A stretch of DNA of 64,000 bases from Prinia subflava (taxonomy: Eukaryota; Chordata; Aves; Passeriformes; Cisticolidae). The stretch covers positions 16,163,098 to 16,227,097 of the forward strand of contig NC_086251.1 in assembly GCF_021018805.1 (NCBI RefSeq), read 5' to 3'. Below, piece by piece: positions 50,455-61,893 of this stretch. Below the pieces are notes generated by a model, which did not search any database, was not told the origin of the DNA, and saw only the letters and a program-made list of their open reading frames with translations. Both the position numbers and the translations under genes were made by a program. Positions within the stretch are counted from its first letter, which is position 1. Each line of letters starts with the position of its first letter.

Positions 50455-52529
50455 GTAAGCAGATCTGAGAGCAGCAACACCAACAATCCTGCCAGCACTG
50501 CGGGCCCTGGCCTCACCAAGGGAAACTCCAGTCTCAAATCCAACAGTGGCCTCGTGGGCAAGACCAAGTCAACACAGTTGTCATGGCGTGAGAGGCAGGA
50601 GGATGGTGGCTGCTGAAGCTGAGAAAGCTGCTCTTTGAACCAAGGATCTGGGCTTTTATTGCATCTCCTTAAATGTAGCTCAAAGCTCATCTTCAAAGCG
50701 CAGCTCAAATTGCCTTAAAAGACAACATATGGAAAATAAATCCAGCTTCAAGTGCCTTTACCAGTGGTTCTAAGAGATTGATAGTCACTGTTGTATACTT
50801 TTATCCCCTCTCACACACAGGGTCTTGAATTGCTCCCACACTGGAAGAAAGGACTTGTTCCAAAGCCCTCTGAAACATTTTAAGCCCTATTTGTTTCGGG
50901 TTAAAATCTTATCCTGGGTAAACACCGTAGTATATAATGTCTATCTGAACCTCTGGGACCTTTTTTAATAATGAGAACTAACTATTGGGCAGGTCTCCTA
51001 CTGCTAATTGTGGGAAGAGCTCAGCTGTCAAGATAATACAGTTACTTTTGCCTTTGCTGTGTTTGTGCCATGCATGCAGGGCTAGCACAGCTGAAACAGG
51101 AGGCAGAGCTCACTTGCTCACAGCTGTGCATCAGTGAGATATCCACTTACACAGCCCACAGGGAGGTAGCACAGAGGTACCTGAGAGCACAAATGCACCT
51201 GAGGAATCCTGCCCTGGTGACTCAGACAGGGGACCACAGGCAGGCTGTAAGGGTGGCCTGAGGCTGCAGTGCTGAGCATTACAGAGCAGCCTCTCTCTGC
51301 TCACAAACCAAATCTGATTGAACAAATCTCAGGGGAACATAATTCTGACAAAGAATGCTGATTCATATGACAAATATTTTGCTGGAGCATACTGAATTCA
51401 GTGTTATCTTCTATAAACAAAGCTATTGTAATTCATTTAAGATCATTTATAAACAAGCTTAGCAAAGCTATGTGGCTTTACTGAAGTGAAACACTTTAAT
51501 AAGGTCATGCGGAATTTCCCAGTTTTTTAAAAAAACACCTAAAAGTCTTTTAGAGGAAATTTTTAAAATATTGAATATTCTTTGCAACTGAGGACTTTCC
51601 AGATTCGCAGCGTAAAGTCAGAATGCACCTGACCCTCCTCTGGCTAAATTTTACCTAAATCTATGGTAAATGAAGAATATTTGTAGCATTAATCATACCT
51701 TGAGGAACCTGCAGTCACAGAGGTCACTCTTCAAAGAGCACCACATTAGAGAGTGTGACAACACTACACCATTCACTAAAGCAAATTAAGTTTCTTGCCA
51801 ACTGTATCCTGGCTACAGCTCAGTCCAGCCTTATCTCTGTAGTCATCCCAAAAGACAGACAACAAATTGCAAGGAGAGATCTGTACTGAGTTTTGGGACA
51901 TGTACAAAGGGAAACATCAAAAAATTGTTTGAACCAAATGCCTTTTATCTTCCAGCTGAAAGAGGCATTCATCTCATGATATTACTGTTTTGACTGTGCC
52001 CTTCAGGCCAATCTATAGTCACCTTTGCATTACAGAGTTCAGCATTTACAGTAAAAACCATCCAAAACTCTGTGGGTCCCTGTGGGAGGATGGCTTAGGA
52101 CAGGGATCCAGACCTCATTTCTTCCTCCAGTACCATGACATGTTAAATATTTCATTAGCATTTCTTTTAAAAGTATCAGACTGTGCTATTATTAATCACC
52201 ACACCAGGCTGTGCTGAATTAAACTTTAAGCAGAGTAATAAATATATGGTTCCTATCAACTTGTATGTGACACATCTCATCCTACCCAGTCTACCCAGTC
52301 AGCCTCTTCATATTCTTCAATCCTCCTTTCACAAGGCTTTTGTCCTGGACTCCAGTCCCCCTTCCAGCACACACTGGGCACATGCATAACACCCAGGACA
52401 AACTGAGAGCTTTCCATCTCCAGATGTGTCTTACTATAAACACTGGAGGATGCCTCTCTGCAAACCCACCAACCTCGCGCTGCACCCTAATGCAGCATTG
52501 TTCCCCAACCTGACAGCCCTGAAAATAAC

Positions 52530-52610
52530 TTAATAATAACTTAAATATAATATATAATATATTAAATATATAAATTAAATATATTATATATACTATAATA
52601 AATAACTTTA
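52530..52610. repeat. AT-rich simple repeat in TRPM5 intron 4
   Basis: These roughly 80 bases are almost pure A/T, built from taata, ttaaatata and tatata units. They contain many small self-complementary pieces and are likely length-variable. Confidence 0.85.
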
Positions 52611-52639
52611 AAAGCCAGCAGTGGCATGACACACAGAGG

Positions 52640-52755
52640 GGCCAACATCCAGATTTTGCAGCTGAGGTCAGAACAGCCTGGACTGCTTGCCTGGGGTCAC
52701 TCAAAATTTCCAGGGCAAAGGTGCCGTTGTCCTGAATCCTAGCCCAGGACACCTG
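52640..52755 (-). mobile_element. Possible MIR-like SINE relic, antisense
   Basis: The order cagattttgcagctgagg, cttgcctggggtcactc, gcaaaggtgcc and tgaatcctagcccaggac resembles the reverse MIR core (cattttacagatgagg, cttgcccaaggtcac, attcgaacccagg). It is strongly diverged; an alignment could overturn it. Confidence 0.35.
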
Positions 52756-52933
52756 TGTTAGGTTGGTGTTATTCCCTTCCTTTGCCACATCCTTCTGCAA
52801 TTGCCTGCCTTCTGCAGGTTCATGTAGGGACCAAAACAGCACATGAGAGGAGAAATATTTTCAAGGGGTCAGCAAAACAGCAATAGGTTTGTGAAAGCTG
52901 TTTCTTTTTAAAATTACATCATCTATTTCACAG

Positions 52934-52998
52934 GAACGGGTAGCATCGAGATCCCTGTGCTTTGCTTACTGGTACATGGAGGACCAGGCACACTTGAG
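52934..52998 (+). CDS. TRPM5: TRPM5 coding exon 5 (residues 216-237)
   Basis: This very short exon completes the split Gly and encodes TGSIEIPVLCLLVHGGPGTLE, against human TGSIEIPVLCLLVNGDPNTLE. The acceptor is tctatttcacag and the donor gag|gtaaga, phase 0. Its near identity to human TRPM5 makes it one of the most diagnostic pieces. Intron 5 (52999-54831) has a poly-T run near 53550 and nothing else recognised. Confidence 0.97.
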
Positions 52999-54831
52999 GT
53001 AAGAACCTGTTTTCAGCTGTAGAAAAATAAATTAACTGGTGCCAAATAATTAATGGAAAATTTGGCTGTACGACAAACACATTTATTGGCACTTCACATA
53101 AAGTCAAATTTCACATCTATACACCATTAACAACTGAGTTCTGTTAATACTAAATTTGACAGTATTTGTTTGGGAGAAATATTTACTTTTAATTAGGCAC
53201 CAACTGATTATTAAAACTTCCACTGCCAGCTTATCCAGTGGGAAGAAAGAATCCAAACCCAAAACCAACTCACAGAAACCAGCTCCAGATCTGGGGAAAC
53301 AGAAATATTGTGTTATTACTTGAGAACATACACAAAAAAAGGAGAGGAATCTTTCAGTGCTGTTCAGCAACAACGACAGTTGCCTGTCCCAGAGCTCAGA
53401 GGAAGCACAGGACCAGGTTTGCTGCTAAAATGCCATTTAAAATGGGAGTGTCCTGGTTCTACTGAGTGAAAGCACATTGTAGGATTGAAGGCTGGAGTGT
53501 TGTCTGATAATAACCCCCAATCTTCTTCAGCAAAGGATCAGATTTGATTTTTTTTTTTTTCCCTGAGTGGTTCTACAACTTAAAGAACCTGTTAACAAGG
53601 AGATAGTCTTTGATTTTTATACTATTTTACTTTTCTTTTTCATAATACTCTCTGTCTAGAAAACCTTTAGAGAGACAGAATTTAACTACAGTTTAAAGTT
53701 TCTGAGTGCTGAGACTGACATGCGAGCTGGTAACCTCTTTCCAGAATAATGACTCCTTTCTGGGGATGTTTTCCAGTTTCAGTTTCTTGTATCTTGTCAT
53801 AACTTTTGTCACCTGGACTAAAACACACACTTCTATCAGAAATCTCACTGTTTAAACAAAGATTATGCCACCTCATGAGCTCACTTGCTTTCTTTCATGA
53901 GAAGCTAAATATTGCAGTGTTTCCTATATCTCTGGTTCAGAAAAATCTCATGTTATGACATGTAAATCCTCATTTCAAAGTTTGCAGAACAGTGTGACTG
54001 GAAGACAAAAAGTGACTGGCTGAAGTTGCTCTAAACTGACATGTACTTGGAATGGATAACTGGCCACACTTTTTCAGAATATCAATTTCTTAAATGGACT
54101 TCTTAAAATGGATAATACACACCAGAGACTATGAACAGTTTCAAAAACCTCAATACATAAACTAAAGAAAAAAAAACAACAAACCCTGCACCACAGCTGA
54201 ATCAATGTGGTCTTGTATAACTCCAGAGGGAGAAACAGACTGGCAGCAAATAGACATTTTGTAATTATGATGCCATGGCCTCTGCTTTCCCCTCTCAACA
54301 ACCTGCCTGACTCATTCTAATTGCACAAGTAATAGAATTAGTAGCCTTTAACTTTTGTAGTTGCTATGATTCAGTGGTTTTTTTTCCTGTAGCCCAATGT
54401 TGTATTCCCACAGGCAAATCCCTGATTTTCAGAACATATTCCCATGTTTAGCAGACAGGGAAAAAAAAGCCTATACAAAAAAGCCTGCTGATAATTTCTG
54501 TACTGTGTTACTCTTGCACTTGACTATGCTAAAACAGAGACTTCAGGGAAAAAAATGTCAGGGTCAAAGAAATTTTATGCATTGTTTGTCTAAATCAAGT
54601 TGCTTAGCTACTCAGCAGATGTGTCATGAAAAGAAGCATAGTCAGAGGCCTACACATGGATGACCTGCTACAGAATTTAAAAACATCCTAATAGCTTAGA
54701 GGAGCCTGGACTGATTCCATAGTGAATCTGACTTAGGTACACATTTATTCCTGGTCTGCTAGAAGTCCTTCCTTTGAATAACATTTTCTTTCCACTTATG
54801 AATTCTAAAAATGTCCTATTTTACACTACAG

Positions 54832-55023
54832 AGAATTTGCAGCGGGCTGGAAAATTCTGCTCCCTGGCTTATCTTAGCAGGGTCTGGAGGTACAGCTGAC
54901 ATCTTAGCTGCATTCATGAATGACCCACAGCTTATCCTGCCAGAAGCTGTTGAAAAGCAATTTAAGGAGAAATTCCCTGCAGAGAGCTTCTCGTGGAAGG
55001 ACGTTCTCCAGTGGACAGTGACA
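54832..55023 (+). CDS. TRPM5: TRPM5 coding exon 6 (residues 238-301)
   Basis: This exon encodes RICSGLENSAPWLILAGSGG, then TADILAAFMNDPQLILPEA, VEKQFKEKFP and SFSWKDVLQWTVT. The APWLIL-x-GSGG-x-AD motif is typical of the TRPM4/5 SLOG-like fold. The donor is aca|gtgagt, phase 0. A different reading of the exon end is unlikely, because the join WTVT-IQNI aligns with human WTKL-LQNI. Intron 6 (55024-56331) shows nothing recognised. Confidence 0.95.
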
Positions 55024-56331
55024 GTGAGTTCATGTGTTTGATAAGTTGTGACACAGCTTTCACAAAGCTGTCTCCTGGCACTTGTAGCTTTGGCAGCCCC
55101 TTCAGTATAGGTATGGCAAGAAGCTGCTCAGAAGTTTTGGGAACTGCAGTGCTTTGACACTGGTGTCATAGAATGCCTCTCTAGCATTAAAAATCAAGTG
55201 GTCATTTGATCATGCAAACTACTTTGTTGCCCCAGTAATTCAGCTGAACACTTAGGGCTCTGTCCTTCCTCAATTACATCCTCAAGTAACACCAGCACCC
55301 AGGAACCCCACAGTCCTTCTGTAGGACACGAAGCATTATTTATATCCACAGCTGCAGAGCCTGTGCAGCTGTGACAGAAGAGACCTAATTCATGATCTAC
55401 AGCTGTTAAATGGAAACCCAGTTGTGGATAAGCATGAATAAATTAAGTAGAACGAAACATGTTTAGAAATTATCCTATTGTCAAATACTTGTTCTTTAAG
55501 TATTATTGTTCTTAAAACAGAAAGACAAAACAGATTCAGAGATCTTTACTCTTTGTCTTGGGGAACACTTGCCTTTTAGAAACAAATACCCACTTTGAGC
55601 TTGTCCTTGTGTGAACACTGAAGAGCACTGGGTGCCTCTGAGATAAACCAAGTCCATCTGACCTGGCCCACTACTTATTCTTTGCATTCCACACCGTAAT
55701 CCTCAGCTTTAAAAGTTCCACATACTAATTCCACTAGGAAGAACTTTACCAGATCACTTACAAAAGGGGATGAAAGGCATCGAGAAGTAATATTGCCAGA
55801 GGCTCACAAAGTCTCAGTGCAGCTGCACTGCAAGAAACAAAACTCAATAAATAGAGAAGCAGAAGGAAGAAGTGTGGTACATATATCAATATTTGAGGAC
55901 TTTTACTCAGAGAAGAGTTAGAGACTATGCTTTTAAATAAACAACTCAGAGAGCAGAACTTAAATGTCAAAGCAGGATGAGGTAAAATGAAACTAGCGGT
56001 GTCCTGGCTAGAACGTGACTTTGACTCAAATAAGAATGTAAGTTAAGGCAGGATCTTTTAATTAAAGCACTTCTCTGCTTCTCAGGGTATCCAAGTTCTG
56101 TTTCTCCTGTCCTGGTAGGTCACTTGGAAAAGGCAGTAGCTCTCTCTTTGCCTTAGGACTTATTTATATCTGGGAAACTAATAATATTGGCCTTCTTGTC
56201 AAATCTCAGCTTTACAATTAGAACATAAGTTTTTGGGAATTACTGTATGGATGGTCTCCACTGGGCATTTGGGCACCAATGTACATCCAAAGGACAATGT
56301 GTAAATTTACTTTTGTTTTGACTCCAAATAG

Positions 56332-56434
56332 ATTCAGAACATTATTTCACACCAGCATCTTCTAACTCTGCACAATTTCGAACAAGATGGTTCAGAAGAA
56401 CTAGACACAGTCATTTTAAAAGCTTTAGTAAAAG
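56332..56434 (+). CDS. TRPM5: TRPM5 coding exon 7 (residues 302-336)
   Basis: This exon encodes [18 protein letters not shown], then [17 protein letters not shown]. The acidic DGSEELD loop is conserved. From memory, the zebrafish TRPM5 structure places a second, cytosolic Ca2+ site in this neighbourhood; the residue mapping is not verified. The acceptor ttttgactccaaatag has a modest tract; the donor is aaag|gtaaga, phase 1. Intron 7 is 56435-57296 with nothing recognised. Confidence 0.96.
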
Positions 56435-57296
56435 GTAAGATACAACAAATGAACATCATAATTTTGTCTTATTTGACTTCCATGCCATAAATATATTTCC
56501 TCTTTTCCCAGTGCAAGTTCAGTTGACTGTTGGATCAGATTTCATTTTTGATGCACTGTTCCTTTGTTTGTTTATTGACAAATTAACTGTGGCAGTTACT
56601 GTAGCTCTTGTAAGCCTCCTTTAAGCTAGTGTTTGCTTTTCAATCTCATGCTATTGTATGGTACTATTTTAGTCACTCCTTTATTTCATTATTTGCTTCT
56701 CTTTATAACAGAGGCTGTAAAAGAACTAAAATATAGTAGAGCAGTATATTATTCCAATTAAACAATTTAAAAAAACTCCATGAAAACAAAACCAAAACCC
56801 ACAAGTAGACCAAAATTGCCTTTGTTTCAGAAATAATCAATTTCTCCTATAAGAAACCTCCACTATATCTTCTGAAAGAAGACATTACTTCTGCTGCCAT
56901 CTGTTTCAGTTTCTGTTAACTTTATGGGTTGTGTTAGATTAAACTTAGCATGGGAGAAAAAAAAGACATTCTGTTCCTGATGTGCTAATTGACACGAGGC
57001 AAAACCAACAGCCAGTGCTGTCCCCAGCTTTCTGCAGGCCAATGTCCCTGCCTATCCAACAGGCATTTAAACTTAATGGTTTTAATAGAGAGTTAATTTA
57101 GGAAAAAACACCATTTTTTAATATTAATGTTTCTTAATTTAGGAAAACATTGCTGTGAAGGGTTTCTGGTTAAGCAACCCATAAATCTGTGATAGCTGAA
57201 GGCAAACTTGCATTGCTAATCAAAGTACCAATATTGTAGTAAATTAAACATAACTGTAAAGTACTGACTGTATTTGCATTTCCTATTTTTTTCCAG

Positions 57297-57415
57297 CCTG
57301 TAAAAGTCAGAGTCAGGAGGCTAAGGAATATCTGGATGAACTGAAACTGGCAGTGGCCTGGAGTAGGGTCGACATTGCTAAAAGTGAAATATTCAATGGT
57401 GACGTGGAGTGGAAG
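57297..57415 (+). CDS. TRPM5: TRPM5 coding exon 8 (residues 336-375)
   Basis: This exon encodes [20 protein letters not shown], then [19 protein letters not shown]. The run [21 protein letters not shown] belongs to the TRPM homology helices (MHR3) and is nearly identical to human TRPM5. The acceptor cctatttttttccag is strong; the donor is aag|gtacca, phase 0. Intron 8 (57416-58033) holds nothing recognised. Confidence 0.97.
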
Positions 57416-58033
57416 GTACCAGGATTTTTTGCCTTAGAGGACACTCAGTCCACTTAGAGGGTACTGGAACATCTCAGAAGATGGCTTCAGTTTTTAACAC
57501 TATCTGCACACTCTACTGAGAGACTGGGTAGGGGTATAATGCTTCCCGAGTCTGTTTGTCTTTCTGCCTCCCTACATGATAATGGCTAAAGACAGAAATA
57601 ACTCAGTGGTCATCATCTCTTTCTTGAGCTATTTGAGACTAACAATCATTCTCCCCTTCTGTATAGGCCTTTAAAGCAAACAAACCAAAGTTTACACAGC
57701 ATAAGAAGCAGGCAGATATTACTGTTAGAAGGTGGCATGAAGAATGTCACTGTTTTCAACTGCTGTGTAAATACCCAGTGTGGTGGGTACCTCACACTGA
57801 GTCCTACAGCATGCAATTTATGTTGATGTTTTAATATTAATGCTGGCACAGATATTTTGTCAGAGAAAAATGAAGAGAGTGCCCATCTCTTTCTCACTGT
57901 ACTCACTGTTGACTGATGGAAGACAAAATGTGCATGTCCTCATGTTAAATCTTACCTCTCTCATCATCCATCCATGATTACCCCCCAACATTTCTTTTTT
58001 TGGTTTGTTTTTGTTTCCTTTTCATCAATCTAG

Positions 58034-58384
58034 TCCTGTGACTTGGAGGAAGTGATGATGGATGCTCTGGTGAACAACAAACCAGAATTCGTGAAGTTAT
58101 TTATTGACAATGGGGCTAACATCTATGAATTCCTGACCTACAGTCGTCTGCAGAGACTCTACTGCTCCATTTCTCGCAAATGTCTCCTCTATGAACTTCT
58201 CCTGAAGAAACACGAAGAAAGCAAACTGACCTTGGCAGGGCTCACTGGGCAGCAGCAAAACGAGCAGAAGGAGATCTGCCCCCTCTTCACCCTCAGTGAG
58301 GTCTCCAGAGTGCTCAAGGATTTTCTGCATGATGCATGCAAAGGTTTCTATCAAGACCTCAGACATGGAGGCAAGAAGAAATCT
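58034..58384 (+). CDS. TRPM5: TRPM5 coding exon 9 (residues 376-492)
   Basis: This is the largest exon here. It encodes [39 protein letters not shown], then [28 protein letters not shown], and [20 protein letters not shown] ending GKKKS. These are ankyrin-like helical repeats of MHR3/4. The acceptor is ttttcatcaatctag. The donor tct|gtgagt has an unusual T at -1 but a good intronic half. The exon end falls in the poorly conserved basic linker (human RRRAEKGPAKR). Intron 9 (58385-60398) has an 18-T run at 58600-58617 and no other feature seen. Confidence 0.95.
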
Positions 58385-58599
58385 GTGAGTCACAGCTTTG
58401 CATCGTAGTTCTGCTCCCCTCCAATTCAGTATTTGTAGTATTTTAACTAGGTCTAGCCTGTGGGGGGAGCAGGGAACAGATTTAGTTAAAGAGGTATGGG
58501 GAACACAAATAAGATTTGCATTTACTAAGGAGCAATTAGACATAAAAATAGTGGCCTGCTTTTCTCATACAGAACTTCAAGAAGTAGTACTGGAAAGGC

Positions 58600-58617
58600 T
58601 TTTTTTTTTTTTTTTTT
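58600..58617. repeat. Poly-T run in TRPM5 intron 9
   Basis: A run of 18 T residues, likely length-variable. No retroposon body was recognised beside it. Confidence 0.8.
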
Positions 58618-60398
58618 CTAGAAGAAAGAAAAACAGTCAATGGAGATTTTCAATCCCATGTCTGAAAATTGTCATCTTTGTACCTGAAACTATTTTTAGA
58701 TTTATACTCAGTACGAATAGACCATACTCAGATATTGATGTTCAGTGATATCCAGTATTTGGTATTTGCCTTTAGATCATTTTAGTCTTTTTATAGAGTG
58801 CCAGAACACAGAGCAAGAAATAGGAACAACTCTGTGATGTGGCCCTGGGAAGCGTGCTGGCCAACATATCACAAGGATAATATGTGATGGGGAATGTCTA
58901 TAATCCACAGTGGTGCAATACATACATCATCATTTTTGCATTTCAACAGTGTATTTAACATTAAAATGCCTAAGTACCAAAGTGCTTGCAAAAGCTTTGA
59001 AAATAAGTTTGGGTGCAAGGTTTCAAAACAAAGATGTATAAAGAAATTTCATTAGGGTTCTATTTCAGACAAAGTAAATAAGCCTTTTGGTATTTGCCAA
59101 GTTCTAATTACACCTAAAAAATAGTTAAAACTAGAAACTATTTTAAAAAAATCTTACTTGAGACCTTAATTCACTTTTCCTTTGATAAAGCTTAGCTTAA
59201 TTAATTAGTAGTATGAAAAGTTAAGTTTGAATCTGCTCAGGGTGTCTTCATTCCCAAGGATGAACAACTTGAGACAATTCCTCTGAAGTCACTAAGCATA
59301 CTCCGGACTTTCAAAGTTGCCCCCAAAACCTCTTAACCTTTCTGGCATTTGGCAGCAAGTGAGCTAAAGCCCAGTGCTGTAGATAAGGCCCAAGTCAGAG
59401 ATCAGCTCCTGCTGCCTCCTACTTTTTCCCTTTTAAACCTTCTTCCCATGGCTGAGTCCCATTTTCATGGGCAATAGAAGGAGCATTGCAGTGCTGGGAT
59501 GCCAGCGTCACTGCTGCCAAATTTTCTGTCTTTTTTCAAGTCAGGAACTAGTGGTCACAAAGGCAGGTGAGACTTTTAGGACATCTTTGTCTCTTGCAAA
59601 GCTTTCAGTGCAATTTAGTTGTTTCAATAGCTCACTACAAACTGAAGAAACATCCCCCAAAAGTGCCATTAAAATTAATTTGAACAGAATCCCATAATTT
59701 AAATTATTAAAAAATGTATTCTCACAAAACCCAGTTTAATTAAACATAAATACACCCTGTCTGCTTCTAACCAACACAATAGATAAAAAGGTAGTTTTTA
59801 AATATACATAAAACTCACAACTTGACCTAAGTGGCTGCACTTCCTCTAGACAATTTTTTTATCAAGTGCTAAAGGAATAAGCAGTGTTCTACTTAAACTG
59901 CTCTCTGCATGAGGGAAAGATTTCTCAAAGGAAGGACTAAAAAGGGGTATTGATGTACTCTATTCTTGTCCAATACAGGGCCTTGGCAAGATTTATTTCT
60001 GATGAAATAAAATGCCTTTTGTTCCCTTTTCTCTGAAGCTGTGTCCTCTGAGGCAGCCGAGCAGAGTCTGATATAATTGAAGGCAAGAAGCTCAGATTAG
60101 TTAATCACAGGTTTGTCTTGTCTGATATTACACACCAGTGGTGAAACCCCAGCCTTAATAAAGTCAATGAAAACTTCAGCATTGGCTTCAAAAGAGTCAC
60201 CATTTCATCTAGAATGTTCTCACACATATTGGGTTATACTGCAGACAGAAGGATCCTTTAACTCAGTGCAGAATGAGCTTTTAGTCCTACTGAAAAGTCA
60301 AAGAAATATAAAGTGGCCAGCGAGGCTGAGAGCATCTTAGATCGTGTCGTTTGCATGGGGTGCAAATCAGCTTTCAAATTCTGCGAACCCTATTTCAG

Positions 60399-60530
60399 GA
60401 CAAAACGAACACAAAGCGATTACCTGGGCCCTTGGATATGAACCAGAAAAGCGAAAATCCTTGGAGGGATTTGTTTGTATGGGCAGTACTTCAAAACCGG
60501 CACAAGATGGCAAACTACTTCTGGGCTATG
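60399..60530 (+). CDS. TRPM5: TRPM5 coding exon 10 (residues 493-536)
   Basis: This exon encodes [20 protein letters not shown], then [20 protein letters not shown] and [16 protein letters not shown] and AVLQNRH are TRPM5 signatures. The acceptor is ccctatttcag and the donor atg|gtaagc, phase 0. The first dozen residues replace the human linker before LLDLNQK and are not conserved. The frame continues open for 258 codons into intron 10. Confidence 0.95.
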
Positions 60531-60659
60531 GTAAGCACCGAGCTGTGGCCGCTTCAGGTGAAGCACTGGCATATTTCAAGTTTACGAGATGTTTTTTTGC
60601 TCAGCCTCGCAGCTCAGATGACAGATAGGTTTGTTTCCAAAACACCAGAGGCGGCATTT

Positions 60660-61260
60660 ATAGGGCCTTTCATCTCTGCGTGGCTCCTGCCCGCGGGGAG
60701 AGGGGAGCAGGTGGAAATCGGCGCTGGTGCAGCTCCGCTCCCGAGGGCTCTCCCCCGCTCCCGAGGGCTCTCCCCCCGCTCCCGAGGGCTCCCCCGGGCT
60801 CCCGAGGGCTCCCCCCGCTCCCGAGGGCTCTCCCCCGCTCCCGAGGGCTCTCCCCCGCTCCCGAGGGCTCCCCCCCGCTCCCAGGCAGGACTGGCGCCTC
60901 CGACAATCGGCGATTGTTCGGCTCCCATCGTGACGGGAGGGCACACGGAGCAACGAGGCAGCTTCAGCGTACGTGCTCCATGCCTAGGGAGCAGCGCTGC
61001 GCTCTCCGAGGCTGAGCTTCGAGCCGGCATAATCGGCTCCTGTTTGACAAGGCAGCCCTGTCCCCGCATCTGGGAGCCTCCCTGCCCGCACGGAGGCAGA
61101 GGGGGAGCGCTGAGGCTCCACCGCTGCCATGGGAGCGCATCTGGCTCCGGGGCTGTGTGCCAGCGCCCCGGACTGGTGCCGCCGCCAGCGGGGCTCCCTC
61201 CTTTCTCCTCCAGCTCTGCCGCAGCACAGCCCTGCCGGAGGGAGCTCCACACAGTGGGAA
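60660..61260. promoter_or_regulatory. TRPM5: GC- and CpG-rich block inside TRPM5 intron 10
   Basis: About 600 bases are strikingly GC-rich and full of CpG, in contrast to the AT-rich introns around them, and they include the 20-bp minisatellite. It could be an intragenic CpG island (alternative promoter or enhancer) or merely a GC-biased repeat region. Lack of stop codons leaves long frames open on both strands, including one continuous with exon 10. No protein family fits these frames. Confidence 0.5.
60737..60876. repeat. Minisatellite, about seven 20-bp units
   Basis: Units of gctcccgagggctctccccc repeat head to tail at 60737, 60757, 60778, 60798, 60817, 60837 and 60857, with lengths of 19-21 bases. 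The array degenerates at 60877 (gctcccaggcagg). The minus strand is G-rich, with regular GGG and GGGGG runs able to form G-quadruplexes. Copy number is probably polymorphic. Confidence 0.95.
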
Positions 61261-61419
61261 TGTGGTGCTCCATTTGCAGAGCACATTGTTCGCCTTTCAG
61301 TCTTTGATTGCTATCGCAAAAATCAGGTCCCTCTAAGAGCTTAGAGCCAGAAGTCTCCAGCCTTACAAGGCACAAGAAGAAATAACGATAAAAGAAAGAA
61401 AATACCAATAAAGTACCGT

Positions 61420-61563
61420 GGAATAGTTTGGGTTGGAAGTGACCTTAAAGATCATGCACCTCCAACCCCGCAGCAAAGGGCAGGGACACCTTCCACTAGG
61501 ACAGGTTTGCTCAATGCCCCCATCCAGCCTGGCCTCGAACACTGCCAGGGATGGGGCATCCGC
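61420..61563 (-). mobile_element. CR1 LINE 3'-end fragment, antisense, in TRPM5 intron 10
   Basis: The sequence gaatagtttgggttggaag, then gaccttaaagatcatg, ctccaaccccgcagcaaagg, cagggacaccttccactagg and gccagggatggggcatc is the reverse complement of the CR1 terminal region. It ends about 205 bases before exon 11. Confidence 0.88.
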
Positions 61564-61769
61564 AATATGTGGTTTTAATGCTCAAATATCATCAAAACTC
61601 TCATTTCGGTCAGCATTTTCCACTTTCAAATCTGTATTGGAGGGAAGATTTTTCTAGAAAGGCACGAACTTGTTGCTGTTGCTGTTCGATGTGTAGCACA
61701 GTGGACTCTTCCCCGTCCAGAAATGCCCTCGGCTGGAGGGTGACAGCAGCACCCCTTTCAATTCCACAG

Positions 61770-61893
61770 GGCCAGGAGGGCGTAGCCTCAGCTCTGGCAG
61801 CCTGCAAGATCCTTAAAGAGATGTCCCGCCTGGAGACAGAGACCAAAGCAGCCTGCACAATGAAAGAGGCCAAGTACGAGCAGCTCGCTGTCG
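61770..61893 (+). CDS. TRPM5: TRPM5 coding exon 11 (residues 537-578)
   Basis: This exon encodes GQEGVASALAACKILKEMSR, then LETETKAACTMKEAKYEQLA and V. Human TRPM5 reads GQEGVAAALAACKILKEMSHLETEA here. The acceptor is tttcaattccacag and the donor tcg|gtaagt, phase 1. Intron 11 (61894-63346) has a 17-T run at 63061-63077 and nothing else recognised. Confidence 0.97.

Noticed and set aside
60614..61408. 264-codon minus-strand open frame in TRPM5 intron 10
   Set aside because: It is built largely from the minisatellite ([14 protein letters not shown] repeats) and runs partly through flanking intron. Several frames are open at once here, which indicates lack of stops rather than coding.
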